A DNA stretch of 64,000 nucleotides from Serinus canaria (lineage: Eukaryota > Chordata > Aves > Passeriformes > Fringillidae), in the NCBI RefSeq assembly GCF_022539315.1, contig NC_066323.1, forward strand, positions 4,937,719 through 5,001,718. The letters run 5' to 3'. The notes beneath the pieces are model-generated. The model saw only the letters and a program-made list of their open reading frames with translations, was not told where the DNA came from and searched no databases. Below, in pieces: positions 25,201 to 35,010 of the stretch; the stretch's first letter is position 1; each line of letters begins with the position of its first letter. The position numbers and the translations under genes were made by a program.

Positions 25201-26941
25201 AAAATCTGAAATGCTACAAAGCAATAATCCTCCATGAGGGGAATGTCTGCCATTCCATGTAGCAGTGTTAAAGTAAATGCAAACACACACATCGAGTTGG
25301 GGGAATTATTTTCTGCAGCTACATTGGCGCGTTTCCAGCAAATACTGAGAACATACAGCTGGAGGATGAAGGGCATAAGCCTGTTTGTTAATGCAGTTTC
25401 ACAATGAAGGTGTTAGAATTAACAGAGAAAGAAAGGGAAAGAGAAATTTGTGGAAAAGCTTCATCTATCTCCTTATTGCCTCCTGAGATAGATTGTTCAG
25501 AGCTAAAGGAACACTAGACATGAACCAAATCTCCTGCTGTCCTATATAGCTTTTACAATCTCCTTTTTAATAACCCAAACTACAGGGTAGTCTGACTATT
25601 AGACAAGCCATTCTTTTGAATTCTCTCCACAATGTGTATAGACATGATAAAAAAACCAATTCTCATTAAAGCTGCCAATGCTGTTTCAAAAGCAGGTGGT
25701 TTAAAATGTTTCCTATACAAAGCAAAACACATTTCTCGTGCATTACGCACTGCTTAATAGGGAGTGTAAGATTACACTGCTATGTTGTGTATAACACTGC
25801 ATCTTAAATAATAGGATATTGTAAGTTGTGTTGGAAATATGTTCCACATGAATATGGAAGATATAATGATATGCACTGAGCAATTTTCAGAAGTGCTGGA
25901 ACACTGCCTTGTGTGACAACCTCTGAGCTAAAGTAGTTGAAAATAGCATCTGGAATTTCAGATTATACAGTCTCTGATCCTAACTGATTATTTTTTCTAG
26001 GATATTGTTCAGTCAGCATGTGGATATATGAAAGATAAGACTTCTCCTGTCCTGTGGGAATGCTTACTGTTTATGTTATAAATTAAGGATGGTAGGAATT
26101 GAGTGCTCTCAACATGCATTTTCATTTCTCACTGAAGTCAGTCTTTTATAAGGAATGCAGGATTGATCTGACATAAAAATTGTGATATACAGCCTCCCTG
26201 TGCTGCCTGTCCATATCCTTTTCCAAAACAGTTCCGGAAAAAACCTCTGGCAACCTCCAGAAGTCCAGTGGTACTTCTGTGCAAATTCAGTGTTTGCCAT
26301 TCACTTCAGCAGAAGCAGGCTTTGGTCTTTCATTGGTGTGAACATTTCAGTCTATCTATGAATTTCATCAGCAATCAGAAAACCACATAAAGCATGATAA
26401 TTCAGGTTATTGTGAATAAACACAGTAATTCATGTTATACTTTAAAATGAAGAAAATGTTTGTATGTATAATAAACTGCTTTTAATGAAATAAAATTCAT
26501 TTGGGTCTTCAGCGTGCCTGCCTATCTTAATTTTCCCATCTTCTGCTTTAAGAAATAATTACTTCCTTTCTGATAAATCAACTTCTGCAAACAAGGTGAA
26601 AATTGATTATGAGCTGATTAAGATAAATAAAATATTAACATAAACACTTACGTAATGTAGCTTGGCAGTGAATTTCTTATTCTTGAAGAGGTGAATTTCA
26701 AAAATGTATTTTCTGTGAGTCCTGTTTCTCCTGAGAAGTCTCTGTGAATTCAACAGGTGACATTACAGATAATCCAATAATCAGTGTTTCACCTACCATT
26801 TCATGGACCCATGAACTACTGCAGTTTAACTTACATGACTCCAGCAAATATTAATGTATGTAAATAACGTGTCGAACACCTAGTTATCACTCTGCTCATA
26901 TTAGCTCTTTCATACTAATGATTTATTTTCATTTTCTCCAG
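16291..26941 (+). other. NLGN1: Non-coding stretch, probable 5' intron of NLGN1
   Basis: If the CpG island holds the first exon, this is the intron leading to the first coding exon. It ends in a good acceptor: a pyrimidine-rich run (TTTTCATTTTCTCCAG) with AG at 26940-26941. No coding exon, RNA gene or transposon was recognised inside. A 26-base-period duplication lies at 24910-24958. Whether further non-coding exons exist here cannot be seen without transcript data. Confidence 0.55.
24910..24958. repeat. 26-bp-period tandem duplication
   Basis: A 23-base sequence containing CAGACCATGTGAATTAGCTG is present identically at 24910-24932 and 24936-24958, spaced by ATT. It is a recent-looking local duplication in non-coding DNA. 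Confidence 0.9.
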
Positions 26942-26995
26942 GATATAGACCTGCGGCTAACTGGATTTGATTTATAAGAGGGGATTCTGCAGTAA

Positions 26996-27073
26996 ATGGC
27001 TGCTCTCTTCATATTGCTGCTATGGAAAACAGAATTGTCAATAGGATGTAGTCTGATAAATAGTGCTGAGTGA
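26996..27073 (+). other. Upstream ORF 1 (25 codons) in NLGN1 5' UTR
   Basis: ATG at 26996 opens a 25-residue frame ending in TGA at 27071-27073. The peptide starts MAALFILLLW, strikingly hydrophobic and signal-like, but so short that function as a peptide is doubtful. Context is weak at -3 (T) with G at +4. Its likely role, if any, is translational attenuation. Confidence 0.5.
27022..27051 (+). other. Upstream ORF 2 (9 codons), strong start context
   Basis: ATG at 27022 has G at -3 and G at +4, the best context among the leader ATGs. It encodes nine residues (MENRIVNRM) before TAG at 27049-27051. It overlaps upstream ORF 1 in another frame. Confidence 0.5.
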
Positions 27074-27075
27074 AG

Positions 27076-27090
27076 ATGCAGCTTCAATAA
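27076..27090 (+). other. Upstream ORF 3 (4 codons)
   Basis: ATG at 27076 encodes MQLQ before TAA at 27088-27090. It is a minimal uORF. Confidence 0.4.
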
Positions 27091-27101
27091 GTGTGAAATC
27101 A

Positions 27102-27146
27102 ATGGAAGATACTTACCGCATGAAAAGCCTTTTGAGATTTTTCTGA
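27102..27146 (+). other. Upstream ORF 4 (14 codons)
   Basis: ATG at 27102 opens a 14-residue frame (MEDTYRMKSLLRFF) ending in TGA at 27144-27146. It lies about 108 bases before the main start, a spacing that can allow reinitiation. Confidence 0.4.
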
Positions 27147-27244
27147 CAGGCACCTATTTAGGAAACTTGATCTGTTTCCTCCGGTCGCCCTGTTTTCACA
27201 CCAGTGGATACAAATCAGATTGCTTCACTGTAGTTACACAACTA

Positions 27245-27403
27245 ATGTGGGACCATGGCCTTCCCAAGATCCGTGTGGCTGAACTGTGTATGGAGAGCGA
27301 CGGTGGTCCGCCTGCTGCACACGGGATTGAATGCCACTCTTGCTCTTTCTATACTTGGATTTTTGCTTCACGCTGCAGCTGTGTCCTCCCAAAAATTGGA
27401 TGA
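27245..27403 (+). other. Upstream ORF 5 (52 codons) overlapping the NLGN1 start
   Basis: ATG at 27245 lies 10 bases before the NLGN1 ATG in a different frame and reads through it to TGA at 27401-27403. Any ribosome that initiates here bypasses the main start. Its context is weak (C at -3, T at +4), so most ribosomes should leak past it. The peptide resembles nothing known. Confidence 0.5.
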
Positions 27404-27747
27404 TACCAACCCAGTGGTGACCACCAACTTTGGAAAGATAAGAGGGATTAAGAAGGAACTTAACAATGAAATTTTGGGGCCCGTTATCCAGTTTCTCGGG
27501 GTTCCATACGCTGCCCCTCCAACAGGGGAGCGCCGCTTTCAACCTCCTGAGCCTCCGTCTCCCTGGGCAGATGTCAAAAACACCACCCAGTTTGCTCCAG
27601 TGTGTCCCCAGAACATTATAGAGGGCAGGTTGCCTGAAGTCATGCTTCCCGTGTGGTTTACCAATAACTTGGATGTAGTTTCAACCTATGTACAAGATCA
27701 GAATGAAGACTGCCTCTATTTAAATATCTATGTCCCAACCGAGGATG
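27255..27747 (+). CDS. NLGN1: Neuroligin-1, first coding exon (residues 1-164 plus first base of codon 165)
   Basis: Neuroligin-1 is a postsynaptic type I membrane adhesion protein. Its cholinesterase-like ectodomain binds presynaptic neurexins across the synaptic cleft. This exon encodes the N terminus only. Residues 1-45 form a long signal region with a hydrophobic core (about 28-42), with likely cleavage before QKLDD. The cholinesterase-like domain then begins ([18 protein letters not shown], then [20 protein letters not shown]). Cys117 and Cys153 fit the family disulphide, and NTT at 109-111 is an N-glycosylation sequon. [11 protein letters not shown] (151-161) is the carboxylesterase type-B signature. 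The start has an ACCATGG context. The exon ends in phase 1 at GATG|GTGAGT, and the open frame beyond it is intron read-through. Identity to NLGN1 over NLGN2/3/4 rests on remembered sequence, particularly the N-terminal region, and on the adjacent insert-A exon. Confidence 0.95.
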
Positions 27748-27833
27748 GTGAGTTAATAGCAGGCGAAACAGGGAGATCTTTTTATTTTCCTGTTCTACTT
27801 TCTAACAATATTAATTCACGTGTACTGGTAGCA

Positions 27834-28156
27834 TGCATGGCTTTCTCTGTTTGCATGCCAGCTTACTACATGTGTGCACGCTGCTTTTCTCTGTGTGCAT
27901 TTGTCCTTGCTTTTTTTTTTTTTTTTTTTTTTTAATTTCTTTCTTTCTTTCTTTCTTTCTGTCTACACTCATTTTTTTTCCCCCACAGCACGTGTAATTT
28001 TTAGGTCAAAGTTGGTGCCTAATTCTCATTGCCACCCACTGACTTCTGGGAAGATGCATCAACATCTTTTCCATTGCATGTGCAGGCACAACAAGTTGAG
28101 AATCTTCCGCACCTAAAAAAGCAGGTCATATTTAAGTTAGATAGTGGTGTTGCATG
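27834..28156 (+). promoter_or_regulatory. Cluster of four TGCATG (RBFOX-type) splice-regulatory motifs
   Basis: TGCATG occurs at 27834-27839, 27852-27857, 28075-28080 and 28151-28156, plus GCACG variants at 27876-27880 and 27988-27992. UGCAUG is the established RBFOX protein site. Clusters upstream of a cassette exon usually promote skipping. No TGCATG lies in the first ~400 bases downstream of the exon. Motifs are seen; RBFOX control of this exon is inference. Confidence 0.6.
27911..27988 (+). promoter_or_regulatory. CU-rich tract ending in a decoy-like 3' splice site
   Basis: A T23 run, six TTTC units and a further T/C run end in CCCCCACAG, with AG at 27987-27988. As an isolated acceptor it looks stronger than the real exon acceptor at 28214. 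CU-rich tracts of this type bind PTB-family repressors. Splicing here in the exon phase would read 42 codons to a TAA at about 28114-28116, so productive use needs a donor before that. Confidence 0.5.
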
Positions 28157-28214
28157 CTCCTACTGTCTGTGACGGAGCTCCATGTTATTTTCTAGTCTTC
28201 TATTCATTTTTCAG

Positions 28215-28274
28215 TCAAAAGAATATCCAAGGAATGTGCCAGAAAACCCGGCAAGAAAATTTGTAGAAAAGGAG
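28215..28274 (+). CDS. NLGN1: Neuroligin-1 splice-insert A (A1) cassette exon, 20 residues
   Basis: The 60-base exon is flanked by TTTTTCAG (28207-28214) and GTATGT (28275-28280). Joined to the previous exon in phase 1 it reads Val, then KRISKECARKPGKKI, then CRKG, and leaves one base (G) to preserve phase. It is divisible by three, so inclusion or skipping keeps the frame. This matches the known alternatively spliced insert A1 of NLGN1. It carries nine Lys/Arg, one Glu and two Cys, a strongly basic loop on the cholinesterase-like ectodomain. Inclusion at this site is known in the family to tune ligand preference. Exons for the second A-site insert and the rest of the domain are not in the window. 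The long open frame overlapping this exon in another frame is a shadow. Confidence 0.93.
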
Positions 28275-31200
28275 GTATGTATAAAGTGGACAAAAAAACC
28301 CAAAACAAACAAAAAAAAAAACCGGGGGAGAGATCACAACCTTGCAAAAGGAGAAGGAATAATACAGGTGAAAGTGGCTGATTGCTGGTGCTGGGAACTG
28401 CTAGGGACTGTCTTGTCCTGGTGGAGAGGTGTTTAAAGAGAGGTCCGTGTATGACAGATGAGAGATCAGTTTTGTAATGCCGGGACTCAGTTGCACCTGA
28501 GCATCTCTGCCTGGCACTCTCTGCTGTGACAGTGCTGGCAGCTTCTCTCTTGGTCCCAAGGCTCTGGGCAGTGCCTGCCAGTGGCACCAGGGGATGGGAT
28601 GTTGTGTGTGGATGCGGAGGAGGGAGCTCTGTGCCCTGGGATGGGCACTGCTACCACTGGAGGGGCTGGCACAGCCCACAGCTCTCCCTTCCAGAACTAC
28701 TGCATAATGGCTGGGAAGCATTGTAGCAATGCAGGGCTGAGACCTGCACTGGTGTTCTCCAGGATATTCCCTGCTTTCTTGGAACAGGGTTAACTTTTCT
28801 GGAGTGTAGATGTGAAACGTTTTTTTTTTTCGTTTATGCGCTTCTAAAAGTGAGCTTTGATTTCCTTTATTCTGTGATTACAGCTCTCTTTGTCAAAGCC
28901 CAAAAACTCTTAATAGGGGTGTAGGGAACTGTTAAAATATTGTGACATGGTACTTTGGGAGCTAGACTGCTTTTGGAAGCTTTGGGAACTTGGCTTCTCC
29001 CCTTTCTGTGTTAAATACTATGGAAGAGTTTGCAGATTTCTTTGTGAATATTTGCAAATTCCTCAAGCAGTTGACATGCAACAGAGAAGGTCTATTTTGG
29101 TACTGATTCAAAGGAGGTGTTTGGTGCTAGTTTTGAAGTACTGATTTTGTGCTATGCACGTTTGTTTTTGCATCAAATGATCTTCCTTTATTGTTCTCTT
29201 TAAAATAATGTGTTACCTTAGAGCTGGACTATATGTGATTTAGAATGCTTTTTGGGGTAAACAGAGTACTGGGGACATGCACAGTTGCCTATTAGCTGTA
29301 ATCCATTTCTTTTTTATCCTGTTATTCCGAAACAAACACATTTTAGGAAAGCACATAGCAGAAATGTTTAGAGCTGAGCAAAATTTAACTCTTTAAACAC
29401 TGCATTAGTTTTTTAAGGCAGTATCTAGGCTCTAAATGAAGGTGGCCTTGTTCCCAAGGCTTTAGCTCTTCCAGCTCCTAACTGCTGGTTGCAGCCAGCT
29501 GTTAATTATTAATGGTTAATTGTAGTTGCTAGATGTATGCTTTTTTGAGATGTCTAAATCCACTTTCAGTGACTTAAAGCAATTTGTGTTTAAATTGTCA
29601 GGCTTTGAGGCATCTTCTGTTTTCTGTTAGGGAATTTTTGCTCGGTGCTGTAAAAGTACAATTGGTTAAGCTGGGTTCCCAAAGCTGGAAATGAAGATAA
29701 TCAGGGTACTGTGAGCAACGTCACTTCTTCACACATCATTCAAGTTAGAATAACTGCTGTCATTTATATGCATTCAATTAATGTGCAGTGCTGCAGCAGT
29801 TATTACGCAGTTCATCAAGCGTGTGTAATTAGCTGAGCAACTTTCACTTCCTATCACCCAGACGCTGATTCACAAAGTCATAAATAAAGATGCAGATCCC
29901 CATCATTGTTCTCGGAGAGCATCTTTCATATGAGAGAGTATTAAAAAAAAAAAAAAATCAGAAAAATAGCAAAAGTCAAGGGAGGGAGAGCCCAGTAAGT
30001 CATGCTTATTGTCCTGTGGGCCCGAAGGAGAATAAAGAGAGTTACTTGAAATTCAGTGGGTACCTTTCCACTTAGATTCATTGCACACACAGCACAATAA
30101 AAAGCCTACCTTTTGCTGCTGACAAGTGCAGAGAGCTCCTGAATACCTTCAGCTGGGCAGCTGAGATATCTGAGTAATGTCTGTTCTCTGAGTAAGTCTC
30201 ACTCTACTCACCCATGCAAAACCTGAGATTTATCCTGGGCTGGGATTGCCCCCACTGCCAGGGGCACAAGGAGTTGCAGGACAAAGGTGCAGCAGCCACA
30301 GCTGGGAAATGGCATCAGTTTTGTATCAGAAAGGCCCAACTCTCTCTCTTTTGCTGGATTTTTAGGTTACAGTCATAGCATCACAGTGCTGAAAATTATT
30401 GGAAGGAGAACATCTGGAAATCAGAGGCAGACCCTTCCACCATCTTTTTAATTCATAAAGGATATGTAAGATGAAAGTGATTGAAGCAGCAACCATATGC
30501 TATCCTTAGATGTGGTTTGATTCCTTCTTGCTACATGAAATAGATTGAATTAAATAAATTAGTATTTATACTTAATTGTCAGCTGAGGGACATTACAAAA
30601 TTTAAAAAAAAAAATTAAGAACAGGGAGCAATCTGATTAAAATAGATGTGGAAATGAAAGGAGTTCTATCCATGAGTCATGCTAGAGATGGTAATGAGCA
30701 TTATATCCATGACCTCCTGTTGGGATTTGGATGTGCCCACAGCAGAGACTGCAGAATGATAGGCTGAAGCTGGGTGAAAAGAAATGAAACAATTCAGCAC
30801 GTTTCTTGCAAAACATGGAGGCATGTATTCCAGTTACTTGTCCTTCAATTTACTGATTCAAAAATAAAGAAAGAGCATCTGCTTTTGTGTCTTTTCCTTC
30901 AGGTAAGGTCAGAGGCTGCAGTTCTGTTTTGGATATGCAGAATCTTGTGTTTGCAAGGGCTCGTTTTGGAAAATCAGTGCAAAGGCATCTGAGTAATTCT
31001 GTGTTACTTTTTTGAGTCTCATTTTCATCACTCTAAATTTTAATAGACCCTGGTTATATTGTGGTTTATACCATTTTAGTGATTGATACTAATTATATTG
31101 TCTATTATCTGGCATTTCCTGAATTTCCTGACAAACCTTTGCAGCATTTCTAGGGATTACCTGAAGAATATTCTACTCTTTGGCATTTCAGGCCTCTAAG

Positions 31201-34200
31201 TTTACCTTATAGTCAAAACATAAATATTTTACTTGTGATCCAGAAGGTTTCCTTATCTCTTAGGAGGTCAAGTGCATCCTGCTTTAGCTGCATACCTGTG
31301 GTGTCTTAATATTGTATATTAATTTCTTTCCATTGCAACATTTTGCACCAGGAATTTCCTGATTTGATGACAACTGCGTAAAGAAAATTTGGAAAGGATC
31401 ACTTATATGACCACTAAAAGAACCCCCAGGTGTTGTGTGCTCTTAGGAACCTGTACTAAAGCTTTCATGCTGCCTGCAGATGCCTCAGTGTGAAATGTGG
31501 AGGTGTAGGTGGTATATCCTCAATGCCATGCAGCCAGGCAGATGCAGTTTTGGATAAATTAGTATTTGTAGCAGATTTAGGTGTAGAATAAAGAAAGAAA
31601 TCACTTGATCCTTACTTTTATGTTTAGGAATTATCAGTGGCTCAGAGACCGCCCAATACCCGTGACTTCCCCACATGTGGATTCTGTTTCTTATTCTAGT
31701 CAGGGCAGTGAATAAATTTTAAATGCGAAGACTCATGATCTGAACTACCTCATTTGAGAGTGTAGGATTAGACAGCTCTATTAATATTTATGCCTCCTAA
31801 TGGGCTACTTGATTTTCAGAGCAAAGCTCCCCACACCATACTTTCTGGGTTATGGCTGTGGTTACTATGGACGCACGGGAGCGAATGTACATACACACAA
31901 ATATATTCATGGGGCTGAAACACAAATCACACTGCTGTAATCTCATCCTGCTCTGATCTCCCTTTGTTTTCAGTAGAGAATGTGTTACATCAGTTCTGTT
32001 TTGTAAGAGGCTCTGATAACCTTAGGGCTTTAAGCTTAGCAATGTGAAATATTCTGTAGAAGACTAAGCAGAAATTTCACCTGTTACCTTGTGTTTCTGT
32101 GGAGTGGTTGTTCCAGTACTCCATTTAACTACCCTAGAACTGTTTACTTGTCATCAGATCTTGGAAAAGGGCAATTAATAGAACTTGTGCAGTTCCTGTG
32201 GACTCCCTTAAATGAAGATCTTTCTGTAAAACCATTTCAGCTCTGAAATCAACCAGAAAAGGACAAACTGAGATCCTTAAAATGTGTATTTCCACTGGCA
32301 AAGGCTGTCAATTTATTATTAGTATTCCTTTTTTCTAAAGATGTAATTTAGAAAATAATATCAAAGTAATGGAAAAGTAGATGGCAAATTGTCCAAAATT
32401 ACTGAACTATCCCTTTCTCTATGGCCATGTGAGTGAGAAATATGAAATCTAAGGTGTGTGCCTCCATCACTGCAGACAGAGCTCTGTCAAAATAAGTTAT
32501 TCTGTCAGTAGACTAAAAACATGCCTTTGCAGACCTGGGCTGAGAGCCCCCCTGAGCTCTGGGTCTCTTGAGAATGCGTTCCAAACTTACAAAATATTCC
32601 TTTATATGTATTTTGGGGGACCACAACCCTTTAAAAGGGTTTATATCTTCATTAGACCACTTCGAAGGTTCCTAATTAATTATTTGCCGTAGTATATTTG
32701 TGTCAGTAGTTGCCTGCACATATTTGAATTTTCACCCCCATCCATGCTGGGTCCTGGCTGGAGAGCCCTCATCCTTGCTCCCTGCAGTATCAGCAGGCCC
32801 AAGTGTAGTCCATAATCTCTAACTCCACTGCTACTCTCCAAGACACCACAATTGTTCCATTTTTCTGTTCCTTTTTGAGGCCCTGTTTTTCATTCCTCCT
32901 CCACCACTGCAGCATTTCCTATTATGCTGGTAATACATGGAAGAAGATAATGAAGCAAACATTGTCTTGTACAGACCTTTTCATCCTTCCACAATTTAAA
33001 GCTGTTAGTGTCAGTTAGTAGCATTTTTCAAAGATGTGCAGTAGGTTTATATCATATTTGAAATAAAATGCTTAAAACTCTGATGTACTTTCTCCAGCCC
33101 TCTTTCTGGGTGAGCCAGTGCTTGACAACAGAAGACTCTGCAGACTGTATTTTAAGACTCCAGTCATCTTAAATGCCATCAGCCCTGGTCACACTCCCCT
33201 GTAAATGTCTGGTTGTTGGGGCTCTGGGCTCTTGCTGACCACACAGCCATCGTGCTGTCACCACTTTGTTCATATACCTTGACAGTGCTTATAGCTCTAA
33301 CAGGTCTTAAATTCTGATCTAATTCCATTTCTTGTCCATTATTTTACTGCTTGCTTTTCATTTTCTACATCCTCCCCCACACAGGCTCTAAAATAGCACT
33401 GCTACCCTGATAATGCTAAGTCGGATAAAACTGGTTTGTGCCTCTTCCCCCAGCCTTTGTTGGCTTGGACTGGTTTTACTCAGTAAACATCTGTGAGATG
33501 GTTTTCCTTTCAATCTGTTAGCTTCTAATTTATCATTTAAAGCCAGAATGGATAAATCTTATAAAAAAATAACTGCCTAAGTGTATTTGTACATTTCCAG
33601 GAGGAACTGTCTGAGTAACTAATATGGCTTTTGGATAGCTATTATTTTCTGCTTGGTTTTTTTTCCCTCCTGTATTATAGTATTATTCCTTTGCTCTTCT
33701 CTGTGTTAATGCTCTTCATCTTTTTGTTTCCTTATAATACACGTGGATACAAACATTTTTGTATTCTTTGGGTACTTTTTAAGCTTGAAACGTGGTGCTT
33801 ACATGTGTCAGACTATTCTTAAGGAGCATCTCACAATGCTAATAATCTGCTTATAACTTGAATATTGCTCCAGTATAATTTCTTTTTCTTTCTTTTCCAA
33901 ATTATTTTCACTCATAATTCTTTAGCCTTCTTCATTTTTACTTACTTTATGATGTCAAATTTACATGTCTTCTCCACTTTGATATGTATGGTATTAATAA
34001 TTATACTTGGCATTCAGAAATCAACTGCTTTAATGAGCTTACCATAAATGAGATTTGTTTTTGGGATATCAAACCATTTCCTTCTGTTTTAATATTAGTA
34101 TCTCTTTTTTACTTTCTCATGCTTGTAATAATGGGATTTATCCAAAGAAGGAGCAGCACTGAACAATGCAAGGCTAAGGGAAGTGGGACAAAGCTGAATT

Positions 34201-34611
34201 TATGCCATGTTTGCACCTCTATTTCCAACACAATGCAGGGAACAGAGTGGCCTTTGGCTGCAACTGGAGCTTCCTCAGGGCTGCTCTTGCAGAAATTGCA
34301 AGAGACACAGGAATGGCATAGGCCAGGTGCTGCAGCTGATTTCCCCTTCCAGAGCTGTGCCAAAGTGTTTTGGAACATCTCAGCAGCAGCAGTAAATCAT
34401 TCTGCTAATTCCTCTGCTGTGGGAATTCTCTTAATATCCCTTAGTGCTATCAGAGCAAGAATCAATCTGCCCTGGCAGAGTTTTCTGCATGCTTTTTATG
34501 AGGCTGGATTTTGACTTTCCTATTTGTACTGGGAGTACAGTAAGCACACAGCAAGTTCAGCCATAGGAATGTGTTTGAAGGGAAAGGAAATTTCCTGCTT
34601 GAAGAACTGGG

Positions 34612-34637
34612 TTTTTTTTTCAGCTGGTTTTTTTCAG
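34612..34637 (+). other. Two consecutive acceptor-like sites (T-run CAG CTG)
   Basis: T9-CAG ending at 34623 and T7-CAG ending at 34637 lie 14 bases apart, each followed by CTG. They resemble tandem 3' splice sites but no plausible exon follows. They are probably a duplication of a pyrimidine-rich motif. Confidence 0.3.
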
Positions 34638-34987
34638 CTGTAAGTAGTTCCTTTATTGAAATATCATTGCCCTGGTGAGAATGCATCTTCTGCTGGGTTT
34701 CTGTGTTAATGAGGGTATAGCCAGTGGGTTTGACCAAAAGGACAACACATTTTGGAGGATGCCAGAACCAGCAGGACAGTTTGTGTGTTGTTGTAGGCAC
34801 AATTCACATCTTCCTGCCATTGACAGTCACAACTCAACTGAGATGCTGACCTCTCCTAGAATCATTAACTTTGGGCTATATTAATGCCAGCAGATCAGGC
34901 CCTGCAGAGGCAAAGTATTGAGGTCTCTTGGTATGATTTAATATATAAATAGTTTTTAAAATTCTTATTTTATAATCTGCTGAAAAT

Positions 34988-35010
34988 TATATATATATAT
35001 AGAGAGAGAG
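34988..35010. repeat. (TA)n(GA)n compound microsatellite
   Basis: Alternating TA for 13 bases passes directly into (AG)5. Confidence 0.9.

Larger units (their letters stand above)
26942..27254 (+). other. NLGN1: NLGN1 5' UTR part of the first coding exon
   Basis: The exon start is set by the acceptor with AG at 26940-26941. No stronger pyrimidine-tract acceptor lies closer to the ATG, although a weaker one (TTTTTCTGACAG) ends at 27149. The 313-base leader contains several upstream ATGs that open short ORFs (separate entries), implying cap-dependent scanning is hindered. The ACCATGG context of the main start is strong, whereas the nearest upstream ATG at 27245 is in weak context. Confidence 0.75.
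27748..28214 (+). other. NLGN1: Short NLGN1 intron (467 bases) before the insert-A exon
   Basis: It begins with GTGAGT at 27748 and ends with TTTTTCAG at 28207-28214. It is unusually short beside the tens of kilobases on either side. It contains four TGCATG hexamers, a 23-base T tract (27911-27933), six TTTC units (27936-27959) and an internal acceptor-like site ending at 27988. These suggest regulated splicing of the downstream cassette exon. Confidence 0.85.

Noticed and set aside
27748..27935. Continuation of the NLGN1 frame past 27747
   Set aside because: The conserved phase-1 donor GTGAGT sits at 27748 and the following residues are unlike any neuroligin. This is intron read-through into a T tract.
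28182..28436. 84-codon frame overlapping the insert-A exon
   Set aside because: It reads the exon in the wrong frame; the spliced phase gives the known NLGN1 insert.
30361..30460. Possible ancient CR1/L3-like fragment (CATAGCATCACAGTGCTG...)
   Set aside because: Resemblance is too weak to support without a repeat-library search.
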